Positions 1-8,850 of a DNA stretch of 29,068 nucleotides are shown one piece after another. Position numbers and translations under genes: made by a program. Source of the stretch: Lingula anatina. Lineage: Eukaryota; Brachiopoda; Lingulata; Lingulida; Lingulidae. The notes under the pieces were generated by a model. It did not search any database and had not been told where the DNA came from. It saw only the letters and a program-made list of their open reading frames with translations. How positions within the stretch are numbered: the stretch's first letter is position 1; each line of letters starts with the position of its first letter. The DNA lies in NCBI RefSeq assembly GCF_001039355.2, contig NW_019775497.1:195610-224677 (forward strand), in the 5' to 3' direction.

Positions 1-233
1 TTTGTAATTTTGGTGATTATTATGCCATCTCTATACACGCCTTCCCGTTTTTTTGACAAAAGAAAAATTATAGAATATTTTTATTCAACTATTATGTACA
101 ATTTTAAACAGTAGCATTCAATTTCAATGTACTTTAGTAATCATTAATCAATTATGTACACGCCATAAATTAATAAATGGTAGAACTATTGAATGTTTTT
201 CCTTTCCCGTCTTTAATCATCTAACATCAAAAT
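1..233. other. AT-rich sequence, no gene seen
   Basis: No long reading frame, RNA gene or clear repeat is visible here. It ends at the GC-rich patch starting near 240. Confidence 0.6.
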
Positions 234-362
234 GCAAACAGTCCGATAATGCTGGTCTTGTGGTCGGAAGCTGGTACCCGCTGCTTGCGGGCCGTGGGGA
301 AAAACCCGTCTAAACCCTTCGTGGGGAATGCCGGGAAAGTGCCCACGCCCGGATAGTCAGTC
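234..362. repeat. GC-rich island of unknown type, possible dispersed repeat
   Basis: A compact GC-rich block stands out sharply from AT-rich flanks. It contains short self-complementary pieces such as CCCGCTGCTTGCGGG and GCCGGGAAAGTGCCC. On the minus strand it is open in one frame, ending at a TGA near 226 after a stretch with the motif VPASDHKTS. No RNA polymerase III box pair, rRNA, snRNA or tRNA match could be recognised. It could be the GC-rich head of a transposon or SINE, or a fragment of a structured RNA. The type is not determined. Confidence 0.35.
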
Positions 363-1674
363 TTTATAATATAATAACATCAGTTTTTTTTTTCATTTGC
401 ACTGCACTTTACAGTTCAATAATATCGTTCCCTTTTAAACAGCATGGTGCGACTGATCGAACTAAGTCTTTCTTTCGTGACAACAAACTATTCCACACTA
501 TACTGGTACGTCACATGACGAAGTACAAGAATTTACCAAAGTAATTCATACAGAAAGAGGTACTGCAGCCAATCAAGACACATTTACTACAGTCTTAACA
601 TAATTAAAAAGAGAACTTTATCCAAGTGGATAAATTCATAAATAAAGTGACTCTATCATTTAACAAGTGAAAACATCCATCAAAACTTGATTAAAATTCC
701 AAGTATAAAATACGTACAGAGATTCAGGTAATATGATTAAAACTCGGGTACCTCAATGATTTAAACTAAACTTTGACATATAACTTGTTTTAAAACAGAA
801 GTTTCTCAAATGTAGTTTTGCCATGAAAACGCAACTTCCTGTATGATACAAATAAAGCATAAAGCAAGCTTGCTTCGAAATATTTCGTATCTTAAACTGT
901 ATGACCGCCCATGTAAATTTCAATTTCGTAAATTAAATTTCAGGAATTTTTTGATCAGAAAAGAAGGTGCATATGTGATGAACTGGATATATTTGTCAAC
1001 CATAACACTTGAGAAAATCATAATATTAGTAATGTGCGATCCTCTTTCTTGAGAGATGACTGTGTGCACCCAGTCATCCCTCACGAGGAGCAGACTGTGT
1101 GCAAAAAATAATGAAGTATTTTTTCAAACGTAAAATATTTCACAGATTTTGCACAAGCTATCAATGTAAAACCTCTTCATGTAAAAGCATTTACATCAAG
1201 CCAGATTTTACAAAGTTGTGAGGGTTGTTAGATATAGTTAGTGTGCTGGATATGATCTTCTCAAACGCTATACTGACGAACAACTCCACGTCATCAAAAG
1301 CACAAATTTGAAAAACGACTACATCACTAAAATTGAAATGAAACACAGACGGCCATAAGTGGTGGCAATACCTATCTGCATTTAGAATGTGGATAAAACA
1401 TGTGGATATGCAATTTTTTTTAAAAAAATTTAACTGTAGAGGCAGACTTATTTTTCATACAGAACCACAATTCATCTTATTCAATTGATTTTTTAATGGA
1501 ATTATGAATGATCATACTGGACTTCATTTATTCTCTTAAGCTACTGAAATAAAATGGTTCACTGTCATAAGTGAAAAAATAAAACTTACTAAATGCAATT
1601 ACATCCGACTCACATCTGTGACCCATGAACTGCAAAAATTCTCAATATCCAAAAAAACTCGAGTACATTATTAG
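363..1674. other. Non-coding AT-rich stretch, no gene identified
   Basis: Only short open frames are present and none looks like a known protein. A small CRE/E-box-like palindromic patch, ACGTCACATGACG, lies near 509-521. An inverted pair around GATGACTGTGTGCACCCAGTCATC lies near 1056-1079. Neither sits in a clear promoter context. Confidence 0.5.
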
Positions 1675-1724
1675 ATGACATTCCTCTTACATTCAGTATA
1701 TCATGACCATTCCACATTCTCTAA

Positions 1725-1902
1725 TTTTTTCAGACGAGCTGTGCCTTTAAAAACCAAGACTGCTAGGACGTCCGATCATCAAATAAAATGGCTACTGGGG
1801 CTCTTTGCCAGCGCCATTAAGTGTTTCACATCTTGGACGTTTGGGCTAGGATTGATTGTATCTGCGTTCGGGCATTATTTCTGGAAAACTGCCCTTTCGT
1901 AG
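1725..1902 (+). CDS. Possible terminal coding exon with one hydrophobic segment, unknown protein
   Basis: A pyrimidine-rich tract ending in TTTTTTCAG precedes 1725. From there one frame (first base completing a split codon) stays open to a TAG at 1900-1902. The predicted end is basic at first (KTKTARTSDHQIK) and then hydrophobic (WLLGLFASAIKCF, WTFGLGLIVSAF), which would suit a C-terminal membrane anchor. No upstream partner exon was found and the family is not recognised. It could equally be part of a transposable element or a chance frame. Confidence 0.25.
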
Positions 1903-2290
1903 CCTACAAATGAAATGTAACATGCTCACACAAAAGGTATGAAAAGTAATTGAAAACTTGCAGTAATTGCAACAAAGACCATACGTCACTGGTATTTACG
2001 CACCGTTAAGTATTTTGATGTTTCATAATGCTTTGGTTTTTAACACGATTATTTATTTTATTTTATTTCTATAACACAACACAAAAACCACATTGTGATT
2101 TAGGAGAGTGCTAAGATTCTACAAAAAGAAAGAGACTAGAAAATAAGAGGAATAAAGGAAGGAATATGAATCAGGGAAACGTCTAACAATCTGAGCAATA
2201 TAAACAGATGCTCACCTGTACGATGGTCTCTTAGTACCACAACGGCATCACTGAAGGCGAGGTTAGGGTAGTAGCTACTTGTATTCTAGA
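1903..2290. other. Non-coding stretch
   Basis: AT-rich, with no supported gene. It leads into the duplicated segment that begins near 2300. Confidence 0.5.
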
Positions 2291-2299
2291 CCAGTGACA

Positions 2300-2923
2300 A
2301 CTCCACGTGTGTCACACTGAAACTGACGAAGATCTGAAAGTTGGCCGATAGGATGTCAAAATATTTTGGATGAACGATGTTTTTTCTGTAAGTTTGTGAC
2401 AAATTAATATCTTTTTACAACTTAAATGAGTTTTTTTTTTCAAGTTTGTGACAAATTTAAAGTGCCTTTGGATTCTAAAATATCTGCCATATGAATTTCC
2501 TTGAGTAAATTGTAAACAGAAAACAAAAATGTCAACATTTAGATCCAAACAGTCTAATTTAAAACAATTTTGTCTAAGACTTTGCACAAATTTTCAAGTT
2601 TGTTGAATTTGCATTGACAAAGGATTTGTAATATCTATAGAATAAAATTCTTTTTTCACCCTCTACCCTGGCCCATAACTTACCTCAAAGGGTCCAAAAA
2701 GCTAATGGTATCACAACTAGGCAAAGATCCTATATGCTGATATCGCTTTGTCCATTATTTCAACCTTATGAAAATGGACCATCATCAGGCCAGGCGCTCA
2801 CCAATGCTATCTTCCTCAGCTTCAAAACAGAAATTAATAAGACGTTAGTTTACCTACCCAACCCACAATCCACAACCTTATTTTTTATTTTCGTCTATTT
2901 CTCTCTCCAATAACACGGATTAC
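2300..2923. repeat. Segmental duplication unit, copy A (intron-like)
   Basis: This stretch closely resembles 4340-4956. Shared landmarks in the same order are GATCTGAAAGTTGGCCGATAG, AAGTTTGTGACAAATT, ATGAATTTCCTTGAGTAAAT, GTTTGTTGAATTTGCATT, TATCACAACTAGGCAA and GGACCATCATCAGGCCAGGC. In both copies it lies immediately downstream (minus strand) of an exon-like module with a GTAA donor, so it behaves as a duplicated intron. No conserved reading frame is seen in it. Confidence 0.75.
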
Positions 2924-3314
2924 CTTTAAGATTCTATCTCAGTTATACACAACATACCTTGGACGCTTCCCCAGTGCAGTCACCTCGTAGACGGACCATG
3001 GCAGGACTCGCTGGACGCTTCCCTAATGCAGCCACCTCACGGACGGACCATTGCAGGACTCGCTCGTCGGTTCTCCAATGCAGCCACCTCACGGACGGAC
3101 CATTGCAGGACTCGCTCGTCGGTTCTCCAATGCAGCCACCTCGTAGACGGACCATGGCAGGACTCGCTCGTCGGTTCTCCAATGCAGCTACATCGTAGAC
3201 AGGCTATGACAGGACTCACTGGCACAAGGATTGATCGCAGTCACTGAAGCATAGAAGTGCCCCCCTTCTCCTTGCTGTAGTCGGTGCTCTATCGAGAATC
3301 GCTATAACCGAGTT
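2924..3314 (-). pseudogene. Exon-like module 5 of a tandem minus-strand array (decayed)
   Basis: On the minus strand the module begins after a good acceptor (TTTTTCTTTTCTGTTCACAG) and ends at a donor reading CTTAAAG|GTAATCC. The first codons resemble the other modules (NS-I/M-AILDRAPTTARRRG), but here the Met codon is Ile and the frame stops soon after DQSLCQ, so this copy looks broken as coding sequence. Five 52-bp repeat units occupy the middle. What the ancestral exon encoded is unknown. Confidence 0.45.
2960..3235. repeat. 52-bp minisatellite, array 1
   Basis: Unit starts (GCAGYCACCTC...) fall at 2976, 3028, 3080, 3132 and 3184, exactly 52 bp apart. The unit carries GACGGACCATGGCAGGACT and a variable tail (CTGGACGCTTCCC or CTCGTCGGTTCTCC). 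Because 52 is not a multiple of three, the reading frame rotates from unit to unit. Several frames on both strands stay open, so the long open frames across this array are not evidence of a protein. Confidence 0.95.
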
Positions 3315-3384
3315 CTGTGAACAGAAAAGAAAAACGGATTAATGACTTTTCCTACCTATGTCAGCAGTCTGCAGTCAGGCTTAC

Positions 3385-3928
3385 CTTTGCGGGTCTTCCA
3401 TCTTAGTGAAACACCACATGCCTTGGACGTTTCCCCAATGCAGCCACCTTGTAGACAGACCACGGCAGGACGCGCTGGACGCTCCCCCAGTGCAGCCACC
3501 TCGTAGACAGACCACGGCAGGACGCGCTGGACGCTCCCCCCAGTGCAGCCANAGACAGACCTTGGCAGGACTCGCTGGACGCTTCCCTGATGCAGCCACC
3601 TCGTAGACAGACCATGGCAGGACTCGCTGAATGCTCCCCCAGTGCAGCCACCTCGTAGACAGACTATGGCATGACTCGCTGAATGCTCCCCAATGCAGCC
3701 ACTTCACGGACGGACCATTGCGGGACTCACTCGTCGGTTCTTCAATGCAGCCACCTCATAGACGGACCATGGCAGGACTCGCTCGTCGGTTCTCCAATGC
3801 AGCCACATCGTAGACAGGCTATGACAGGACTCTGGCACCAAGGATTGATCGGAGTCACTGAAGTGTAGATGTGGCCCTCTTCTCCTTGCTGTAGTCGGAG
3901 CTCTATCGAGAATCGCCATAACCGAGTT
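3385..3928 (-). pseudogene. Exon-like module 4 of a tandem minus-strand array
   Basis: The acceptor TTTTCTTTTCTGTTCACAG lies before the module and the donor CGCAAAG|GTAAGCC after it. The module starts NSVMAILDRAPTTARRRG and stays open through about one repeat unit before stopping inside the 52-bp array near 3704. Sequence outside the array is nearly identical to modules 3 and 5 in places, which indicates recent duplication. Protein function is unknown. A non-coding transcript or a decayed gene is as likely as a real peptide. Confidence 0.45.
3420..3835. repeat. 52-bp minisatellite, array 2 (contains the only N)
   Basis: Unit starts at 3440, 3492, 3545, 3592, 3644, 3695, 3747 and 3799 give spacings of 47-53 bp, mostly 52. 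The unit near 3545 is shortened and carries an ambiguous base at 3552, likely a local assembly problem. This is the same family as array 1. Confidence 0.95.
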
Positions 3929-3998
3929 CTGTGAACAGAAAAGAAAAACGGATTAATGACTTTTCCTTCCTATGTCAGCAGTCTGCAGTCAGGCTTAC

Positions 3999-4201
3999 CT
4001 TTACGGGTCTTCCATCTTAGTGAAACACCACATGCCTTGGACGTGTGCAGCCAGTGCAGCCACCTTGTAGACAGACCACGGCAGGACGCGCTGGATGCTC
4101 CCGCAGTGCAGCCACCTCGTAGACAGGCTATGGTAGGAATCGCTTCCACCAAGAATTGATCGTAGATGAATCGTAGATGGTGTACCTCTTTCCCTTGAAG
4201 T
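3999..4201 (-). pseudogene. Exon-like module 3 of a tandem minus-strand array
   Basis: The module begins after the acceptor CAACTTGTTTACAG and ends CGTAAAG|GTAAGCC. It diverges from the other modules at its start but shares the 52-bp unit (starts 4056 and 4108) and the 3' end (GTGTTTCACTAAGATGGAAG). One frame is open from end to end, entering in phase 1 and leaving in phase 1. No protein family is recognised. Confidence 0.4.
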
Positions 4202-4339
4202 CTGTAAACAAGTTGAAGAATGTGATGAACGCTTTTTGCTCTAAGAAAATTTATTCTGCGAGTTAAGTAGGATATAGTTTCTTCTCGCCGTCTATATAAG
4301 AAATAATAAAACATCGATAATACCCAAAGAATAAGAGGG

Positions 4340-4956
4340 ATAAAGGAAGATCTGAAAGTTGGCCGATAGTATGTCAAAATAATTTGCATGAGTGATGTTT
4401 TATGCAAGTTTGTGACAAATTGAAAGAGCTGTTTAATTATATGAATTTCCTTGAGTAAATTTTTAATTAAAAAAAATCAAATGTCTACATTTAGCGAGTA
4501 GGCCAAAGTTTCAAAACGGTAGTTAGGCCATTGCACAAAATGCCCAGTTTGTTGAATTTGCATTAGCCCTTTTTAAATTTATAATATCTATAGAATGAAT
4601 GACAATTTTATTCATTGTTCATCCTCTACCCCTACCCATAACTTACCTTGAAGGGGCTAAATCCCAATAGTATCACAACTAGGCAAGAGCTCTTGAAATC
4701 CCACATAGCTTTTTAACCTTGTGAAAGTGGACCATCATCAGGCCAGGCGTTCGCCAATGCTATCTGCCTCTACTTCAATAACAGAAATTAAGAAGACATT
4801 AGTTTCTGTACCTCTTCCCCCACCCAACCAACTCAAGGGGAAGATGCCTTGTGGAAGTGAGCTGTAAAATTAATGTGGCTAAGGGCTGTATCTCAAAAGT
4901 TCAGTAAGGTAAAAAAATGACTTTAGTGTATTATGCTCCCCAATAACATGAGTTAC
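4340..4956. repeat. Segmental duplication unit, copy B (intron-like)
   Basis: This is the partner of 2300-2923 with the same ordered landmarks and clear divergence between copies. It lies between module 2 and module 3 of the minus-strand array. Confidence 0.75.
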
Positions 4957-5132
4957 CTTTTACGGCTCGGGAAGGTTTCCATTTCAGTGAAACACCATAT
5001 TTTTCTGATGTTTCATGCAGCCACCATGGCAGGAATCACCAGCCAGGATTTATTGAAGTGATAACATTTGCCAGGTTTGTTGCACTTCTTACGAAAAGTG
5101 AGAGCTCTATCAGGACTTGCCATAATTGAATT
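4957..5132 (-). pseudogene. Exon-like module 2 of a tandem minus-strand array (no minisatellite)
   Basis: The acceptor TTCTTTTATATTTACAG precedes the module and the donor GTAAAAG|GTAACTC follows it. It opens NSIMASPDRAL and then RKKCNKPGKCYHF before a stop. Because it holds only a vestige of the 52-bp unit (GCAGCCACCATGGCAGGAATC), it may preserve the state before the minisatellite expanded. The Cys/His spacing is suggestive but too short to assign. Confidence 0.4.
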
Positions 5133-5500
5133 CTGTAAATATAAAAGAATAAATAGCATTAGTTTTTTCCCTTTACATCCCTCTCACAATGTTCTAATTT
5201 TGAAAAGTGGTTTATCCCAAAAGTGTGGTCAATGGACGAGGGAAATAATTTTTGTGGTGACCGTTTCATAACAGTACATGGCTTACGGCTCTTCAGTGCT
5301 ATCTACCAGAATCTTTAAATGAAAGTGGCATTAGTTGTCACGGTTCTAAGGAATTCATTTTGAATGACAGTGGACTAGTGGACATTGGACTGACTCATGA
5401 AAAAGTTTAGGACCTCAATGTTATCAACCTCGCTCACCTCAAAATGTAAATAAACTTTTTAGCACAAATAAAGTCTTAAGAATTATGATTAGATGATTTT
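5133..5500. other. Non-coding stretch
   Basis: No supported gene or repeat apart from the edge of the 27-bp array that follows. Confidence 0.5.
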
Positions 5501-5509
5501 TTTACCATT

Positions 5510-5604
5510 CTAACTTTTAAAATGTTTTCTACCAATCTGACTTTTAAGATGTTTTCTACCAATCTGACTTTTAAGATGTTTTCTACCAATCTGACTTTTA
5601 AGAT
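5510..5604. repeat. 27-bp tandem repeat, about 3.5 units
   Basis: Units starting ATGTTTTCTACCAATCTGAC recur at 5522, 5549 and 5576, exactly 27 bp apart. On the minus strand the unit reads in frame as a nine-residue repeat (VENILKVRL). Just upstream on that strand is a short stretch reading QVMEIQQTGQQFTFVQI, which weakly resembles the second half of a TDP-43 RRM1. The array may therefore have grown inside a decayed exon, but this is uncertain. Confidence 0.9.
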
Positions 5605-5846
5605 CTGAACAAAGGTAAACTGTTGTCCAGTTTGTTGTATTTCCATAACTTGTGTATCAAAAGCAGTCTGCGGCATAAGCAGTAATTAGTTTTTTTAGAA
5701 AACCGAAATTGCTATCATTTGATACCAGTAATAGCCTAACTCTGGACTGCTCCATTTTTATCCTTTTGGTCTAAAATCAAAGACTAAGTTTTAAAAACAT
5801 TTTTGTGAAACCCGTATCAGTGATCTTAATGAGTAGCAATGAGTAC

Positions 5847-6013
5847 CTGTGCCATGATGACGACACCAATCTGTGAGAAGTAAGCCTGCAAGTCATCGTC
5901 TGTGCTCTTTCAAGGCAAACCCAACAATATCAGGTCACAGCACTTCTTGCTGTCCATCCGCTTTGTTTCCACGTTCGTATTTCCCAGGGAATCGTCTCCT
6001 TTTCTTTTGTTCT
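5847..6013 (-). pseudogene. TARDBP-like: TDP-43 (TARDBP)-like RRM1 exon with in-frame stop
   Basis: The minus-strand exon begins after TTACCGTTTTAG (phase 1) and ends GCACAG|GTACTC (phase 0), 167 nt. It reads ENKRKGDDS, then an acidic/basic linker, then CDLILLGLP, a TGA, KSTDDDLQAYFSQIG and VVIMAQ. This matches the segment of TDP-43 running from the NKRK nuclear-localisation basic patch through the first half of RRM1, including the RNP2-like LIVLGLP motif. The stop replaces the conserved Trp that follows GLP. Intact splice sites on both sides argue for an unprocessed gene duplicate rather than a retrocopy. No convincing N-terminal or RRM2 exon was found nearby, so this is most likely a gene fragment. 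TDP-43 proteins bind UG-rich RNA in the nucleus and regulate splicing; this copy could not make an intact RRM1. Confidence 0.8.
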
Positions 6014-6480
6014 CTAAAACGGTAACACTTTCCAATTATTTCTAAGACTGTTTATTGAATTACCAAGCCTTTGTTGTATCAAGATCTCTATTTTCCGTGT
6101 AGTCAGTGTCTGTGACATACTAATTATTGCTTGGACAAGTAAAGAGAGTAAATTTTTAGAATGTGTAAAACTTAGTGTTATGACCATTAGATTTTTTTCA
6201 AAAGAACTATTGATTTGATTCAAGTTTTTTCAATGTAACTGTTACTTCAAGGTTTAAAATAAATTCCACGGTACGTGTTGTTAATAATAATATTAAAATG
6301 CAATGCAGTCCAGTTTAATTGAAATTTGTATTCGGACCACTGAATCCTGATGCAGACTAGTAGATTTCAGGAAAGTCCGAAAAGTCCGAATTGCCAGTAA
6401 GGTGGAAAGTTTATGGCACAGACTGCAACTGAAAAAAATCATTTTGAATATTCTATTTCTCTCCCCAACAACACGGATTA
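6014..6480. other. Intron-like stretch between module 1 and the TDP-43-like exon
   Basis: AT-rich, with no supported coding sequence. A minus-strand frame at 6014-6223 has no recognisable features and ends at the TDP-43-like exon acceptor, so it is probably chance. Confidence 0.5.
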
Positions 6481-6481
6481 C

Positions 6482-6724
6482 CTTTAAGGGTTTTCTAAAT
6501 TCTATTTCAGTGAAACACCACATACCCTGGACGCTCCCGCAATGCAGCCACTTCGTAGTCGGACCATGGCAGGGCTCGCTAGACGCTTCCCCAATGCAGC
6601 CACTTCGCAGGCTATGGCAGAACTCGCTGGCAACAAGGACTGATGGAAGTAGCTGAAGCGTTGGTGGTGTCCCTCTTCTCCTTGCTGTAGTGGGAGCTCT
6701 AACGAGAATCGCCATAATGGAGTT
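6482..6724 (-). pseudogene. Exon-like module 1 of the tandem minus-strand array (fully open)
   Basis: The acceptor TTTCTTTCTGTTAACAG precedes the module and the donor CTTAAAG|GTAATCC follows it. It is 243 nt, phase 0 to phase 0, and open throughout: NSIMAILVRAPTTARRRG at the start and GMWCFTEIEFRKPLK at the end, with about two 52-bp units (6544, 6596) between. It is the best-preserved coding candidate of the five modules. No family is recognised. The internal ATG near the start could initiate a short peptide. Confidence 0.4.
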
Positions 6725-7155
6725 CTGTTAACAGAAAGAAAAACAGATTAATGAGTTTTCCATACCTATGTCAGCCCTCTGCTTCCTGGACCTGAAATAA
6801 GAAGAAACCTGGAATGCATGGAAATATATGCAATTGCACAACAACAATAAGCTGAGAACAGTAGAAAACCGATGATGTTTCCTGCGAAGATTCCTGAGCG
6901 ACGATTCCTCGTGGAGAGAAACGAAGGTTTTAGCTGGCCAGCTTAGAGAAGCGTCGAATCCACCGTCCAGACGACTGTGTGCGCAAGAAACAGTACGCCG
7001 ATGAGCGATGCGCTGACTTTGGAAGAGGAAATTATCTGGAGAAATGTGAGTCGATTCCTGTGTCCTTTTTGCTTTTTGCGGGGCGCAGCACATGGCATCC
7101 TTCTTGTTGTCCCAGATCTGCCTGCGTTGAGTGAACGAAATTTCAAAATTTCGCG
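6725..7155 (-). other. Possible first exon/5' region of the minus-strand module locus
   Basis: Downstream of the TATA box at 7156-7163 the minus strand carries two overlapping open frames with ATGs at 7098 and 7093. A short block reads GCTGACATAG|GTATGG near 6765. That block (CTGACATAGGTAGGAAAAG) is repeated before modules 4 and 5, so it belonged to the duplicated unit. The ATG at 7093 does not join module 1 in a continuous frame, so the transcript may be non-coding or the gene degraded. Confidence 0.3.
7001..7045 (+). CDS. Possible plus-strand first coding exon (MSDALTLEEEIIWRN)
   Basis: An ATG in the context GCCGATGAG opens 15 codons, mostly acidic, followed immediately by a near-consensus donor AAT|GTGAGT. 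Surrounding sequence is less AT-rich than average, as at many invertebrate promoters. It does not join the first PNKD exon in frame: its phase is 0, and the only AG upstream of the PNKD ATG (8829-8830) would give a stop. It is probably either a first exon of another transcript or chance. Confidence 0.25.
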
Positions 7156-7163
7156 CTTTTATA
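7156..7163 (-). promoter_or_regulatory. TATA box, minus strand
   Basis: The minus strand reads GGTATAAAAGCGCG, a consensus TATA box. It would place a start near 7128, upstream of the module array. It is the only strong TATA box noticed close to a plausible 5' exon. Confidence 0.45.
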
Positions 7164-8035
7164 CCTTCAGTGAAATATAGTCACATGGTGGCGTTCTTGT
7201 TGCCACCAATGGTCAACTTGTTCATAGGGGATGGCGTTTGATAGTGATGCACAGATTTGATAATAATATCTTATAAACATATATACATTTTCTACTTTGA
7301 TAATTCTGTTTATCACTTAATTTTGTAATAAGAATAATAAGCACTAAGCAGTGACTTCGAAATGTACAGGCAAATTTGATGACAATTTCTGAGCAACATA
7401 CCTTCTCCCCAAAATTATGATGGGCACAATGTCCGTTAAACTGGTACAGGTAGCCGTGAACTTCTCGCAGGCCACTGCAGTGCGTGTGTATTGGAACACT
7501 GATCCAAAATGTGGGTAATGTAATAGAGCGTAGGGTGACTGCATTTGAGGCAGCCTGAGGGAGCATGATTGTTTTGATTGTAGTGAATTATAGTTACTGG
7601 TACTGGTAGCATGTACAGCCACCTCAGCACTATGAAATACATTTTGTAATCAACTGATGTTTTGAGAAATGAAAAACAAGTTATTGTGATTTTACGAAAC
7701 GAAAGAAAGCAGCATTAGGTACTGTAATATGAAAAAGGCTTGATTAACTTCTACCAGGCAGTAGAAACAAATGAATATTTTTTACATATAAAACGTCTAT
7801 TAATATAGATAATTGTCAACAACGGACGCCTCCCTTCATGGCTTCGGGTTATCTGTAGGCTATTCTTATGCCAAAAGCATGAATAAAGGAAAAAACGAAA
7901 CAAATCATAATAAGACAATAAGATAAAAATTGAAATTAGATATTTCTCATTTATACGTTTACTTTATCCCCTTAAACCTCTGTTGAAAACTGTAGGGCCT
8001 ACTTAACTGGACTGGACTTAAATTAAACCATCGTT
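7164..8035. other. Mostly non-coding stretch with two weak exon candidates
   Basis: Plus strand, 7393-7518: an open frame contains VKLVQVAVNFSQATAVRVYW followed by N, which weakly resembles the core strand of RbfA-type ribosome-binding factors. Minus strand, same place: a possible exon ends GGGGAGAAG|GTATGT at about 7405 after CACGCACTGCAG at about 7478. Only one can be real and neither is confirmed. The rest is AT-rich without features. Confidence 0.3.
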
Positions 8036-8039
8036 ACTC

Positions 8040-8330
8040 AGTGGCGGATTTAGGGGAGGTGTCAGGGGGGTCTTGACCCCCCCCCCCCCTCTTCGATATC
8101 TGAAAAAAATCACACCAATGGTCCCCTCTTGAAATTAGAATTTGAACTAGCTAAATCATAGTTCTATAAACCGTACCAAATAGCACGTAGGCTACCATTC
8201 GCCCTGTAAAATACCCAAAAATTTTCGGGGCATGCTGAAGGTCCCAAAACCCCACGGGGGTGGGGGGTGGGGTAGGGGGTGAGGGTCGGCTTCATATCCG
8301 CGGATGCCCCCCTTCAAACAATCCTGGACG
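8040..8330. repeat. Dispersed element, GGCGGATTTAG family, copy 1
   Basis: It starts AGTGGCGGATTTAGG, has a run of G then C (GGGGGGTCTTGACCCCCC), a middle with CCAAAAATTTTCGG, and ends with a G-rich block and ATCCGCGGAT. The same order of landmarks occurs at 13370-13663, so this is a short non-autonomous interspersed repeat. It lies upstream of PNKD. Confidence 0.85.
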
Positions 8331-8533
8331 ACGATCAAAATGGTTTATTTTTTAAACGAATTAAACGGACATAGGCCCTACATTTGCCACTCCTTAATTT
8401 TAATTAAATTTATAATGATCAATTTATTTTTTTTCATCAATTTATTTATTTCCATTTTGCTGTGTGTAGTGTTTAAAGTACTTTTACGTCGCTTTTAGGT
8501 TCACTGATCGATTAGGTGACAGACTCAACCGAC

Positions 8534-8535
<2 letters not shown>

Positions 8536-8568
<33 letters not shown>
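8536..8568. repeat. (GT)n microsatellite
   Basis: About 16 GT units in a row, roughly 280 bp upstream of the PNKD start codon. Confidence 0.95.
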
Positions 8569-8569
<1 letters not shown>

Positions 8570-8850
8570 GTCAAGACAAGCCTATCCCAAACCGTTGTTT
8601 AGAAGGAATTGAACTGATTGAGAATCTTCTAGACACTACTATAAAAAAATTCAGTGGATAATTGATTTAATAGGGAAATGCACTAATTGCACAGACAAAA
8701 TAAAATACTCGACAATACGACCGGATATATGTAAGCCTATCTTGGGAATTCCGTGCAGGGTGTTTCTAAATTCTATTTATTTTGTCTTGGGTCTAATATG
8801 ACTGTGGTTATGGTCTCGGAATAATCAAAGCTTTCTATCTCTGGATATTC

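Noticed and set aside
3381-3707. Long minus-strand open frame (WLHW-rich)
   Set aside because: It is produced by the 52-bp minisatellite; competing frames on both strands are equally open and it crosses an N.
2960-3835. CRISPR-like array
   Set aside because: Units are contiguous 52-bp minisatellite copies without unique spacers, in an animal genome.
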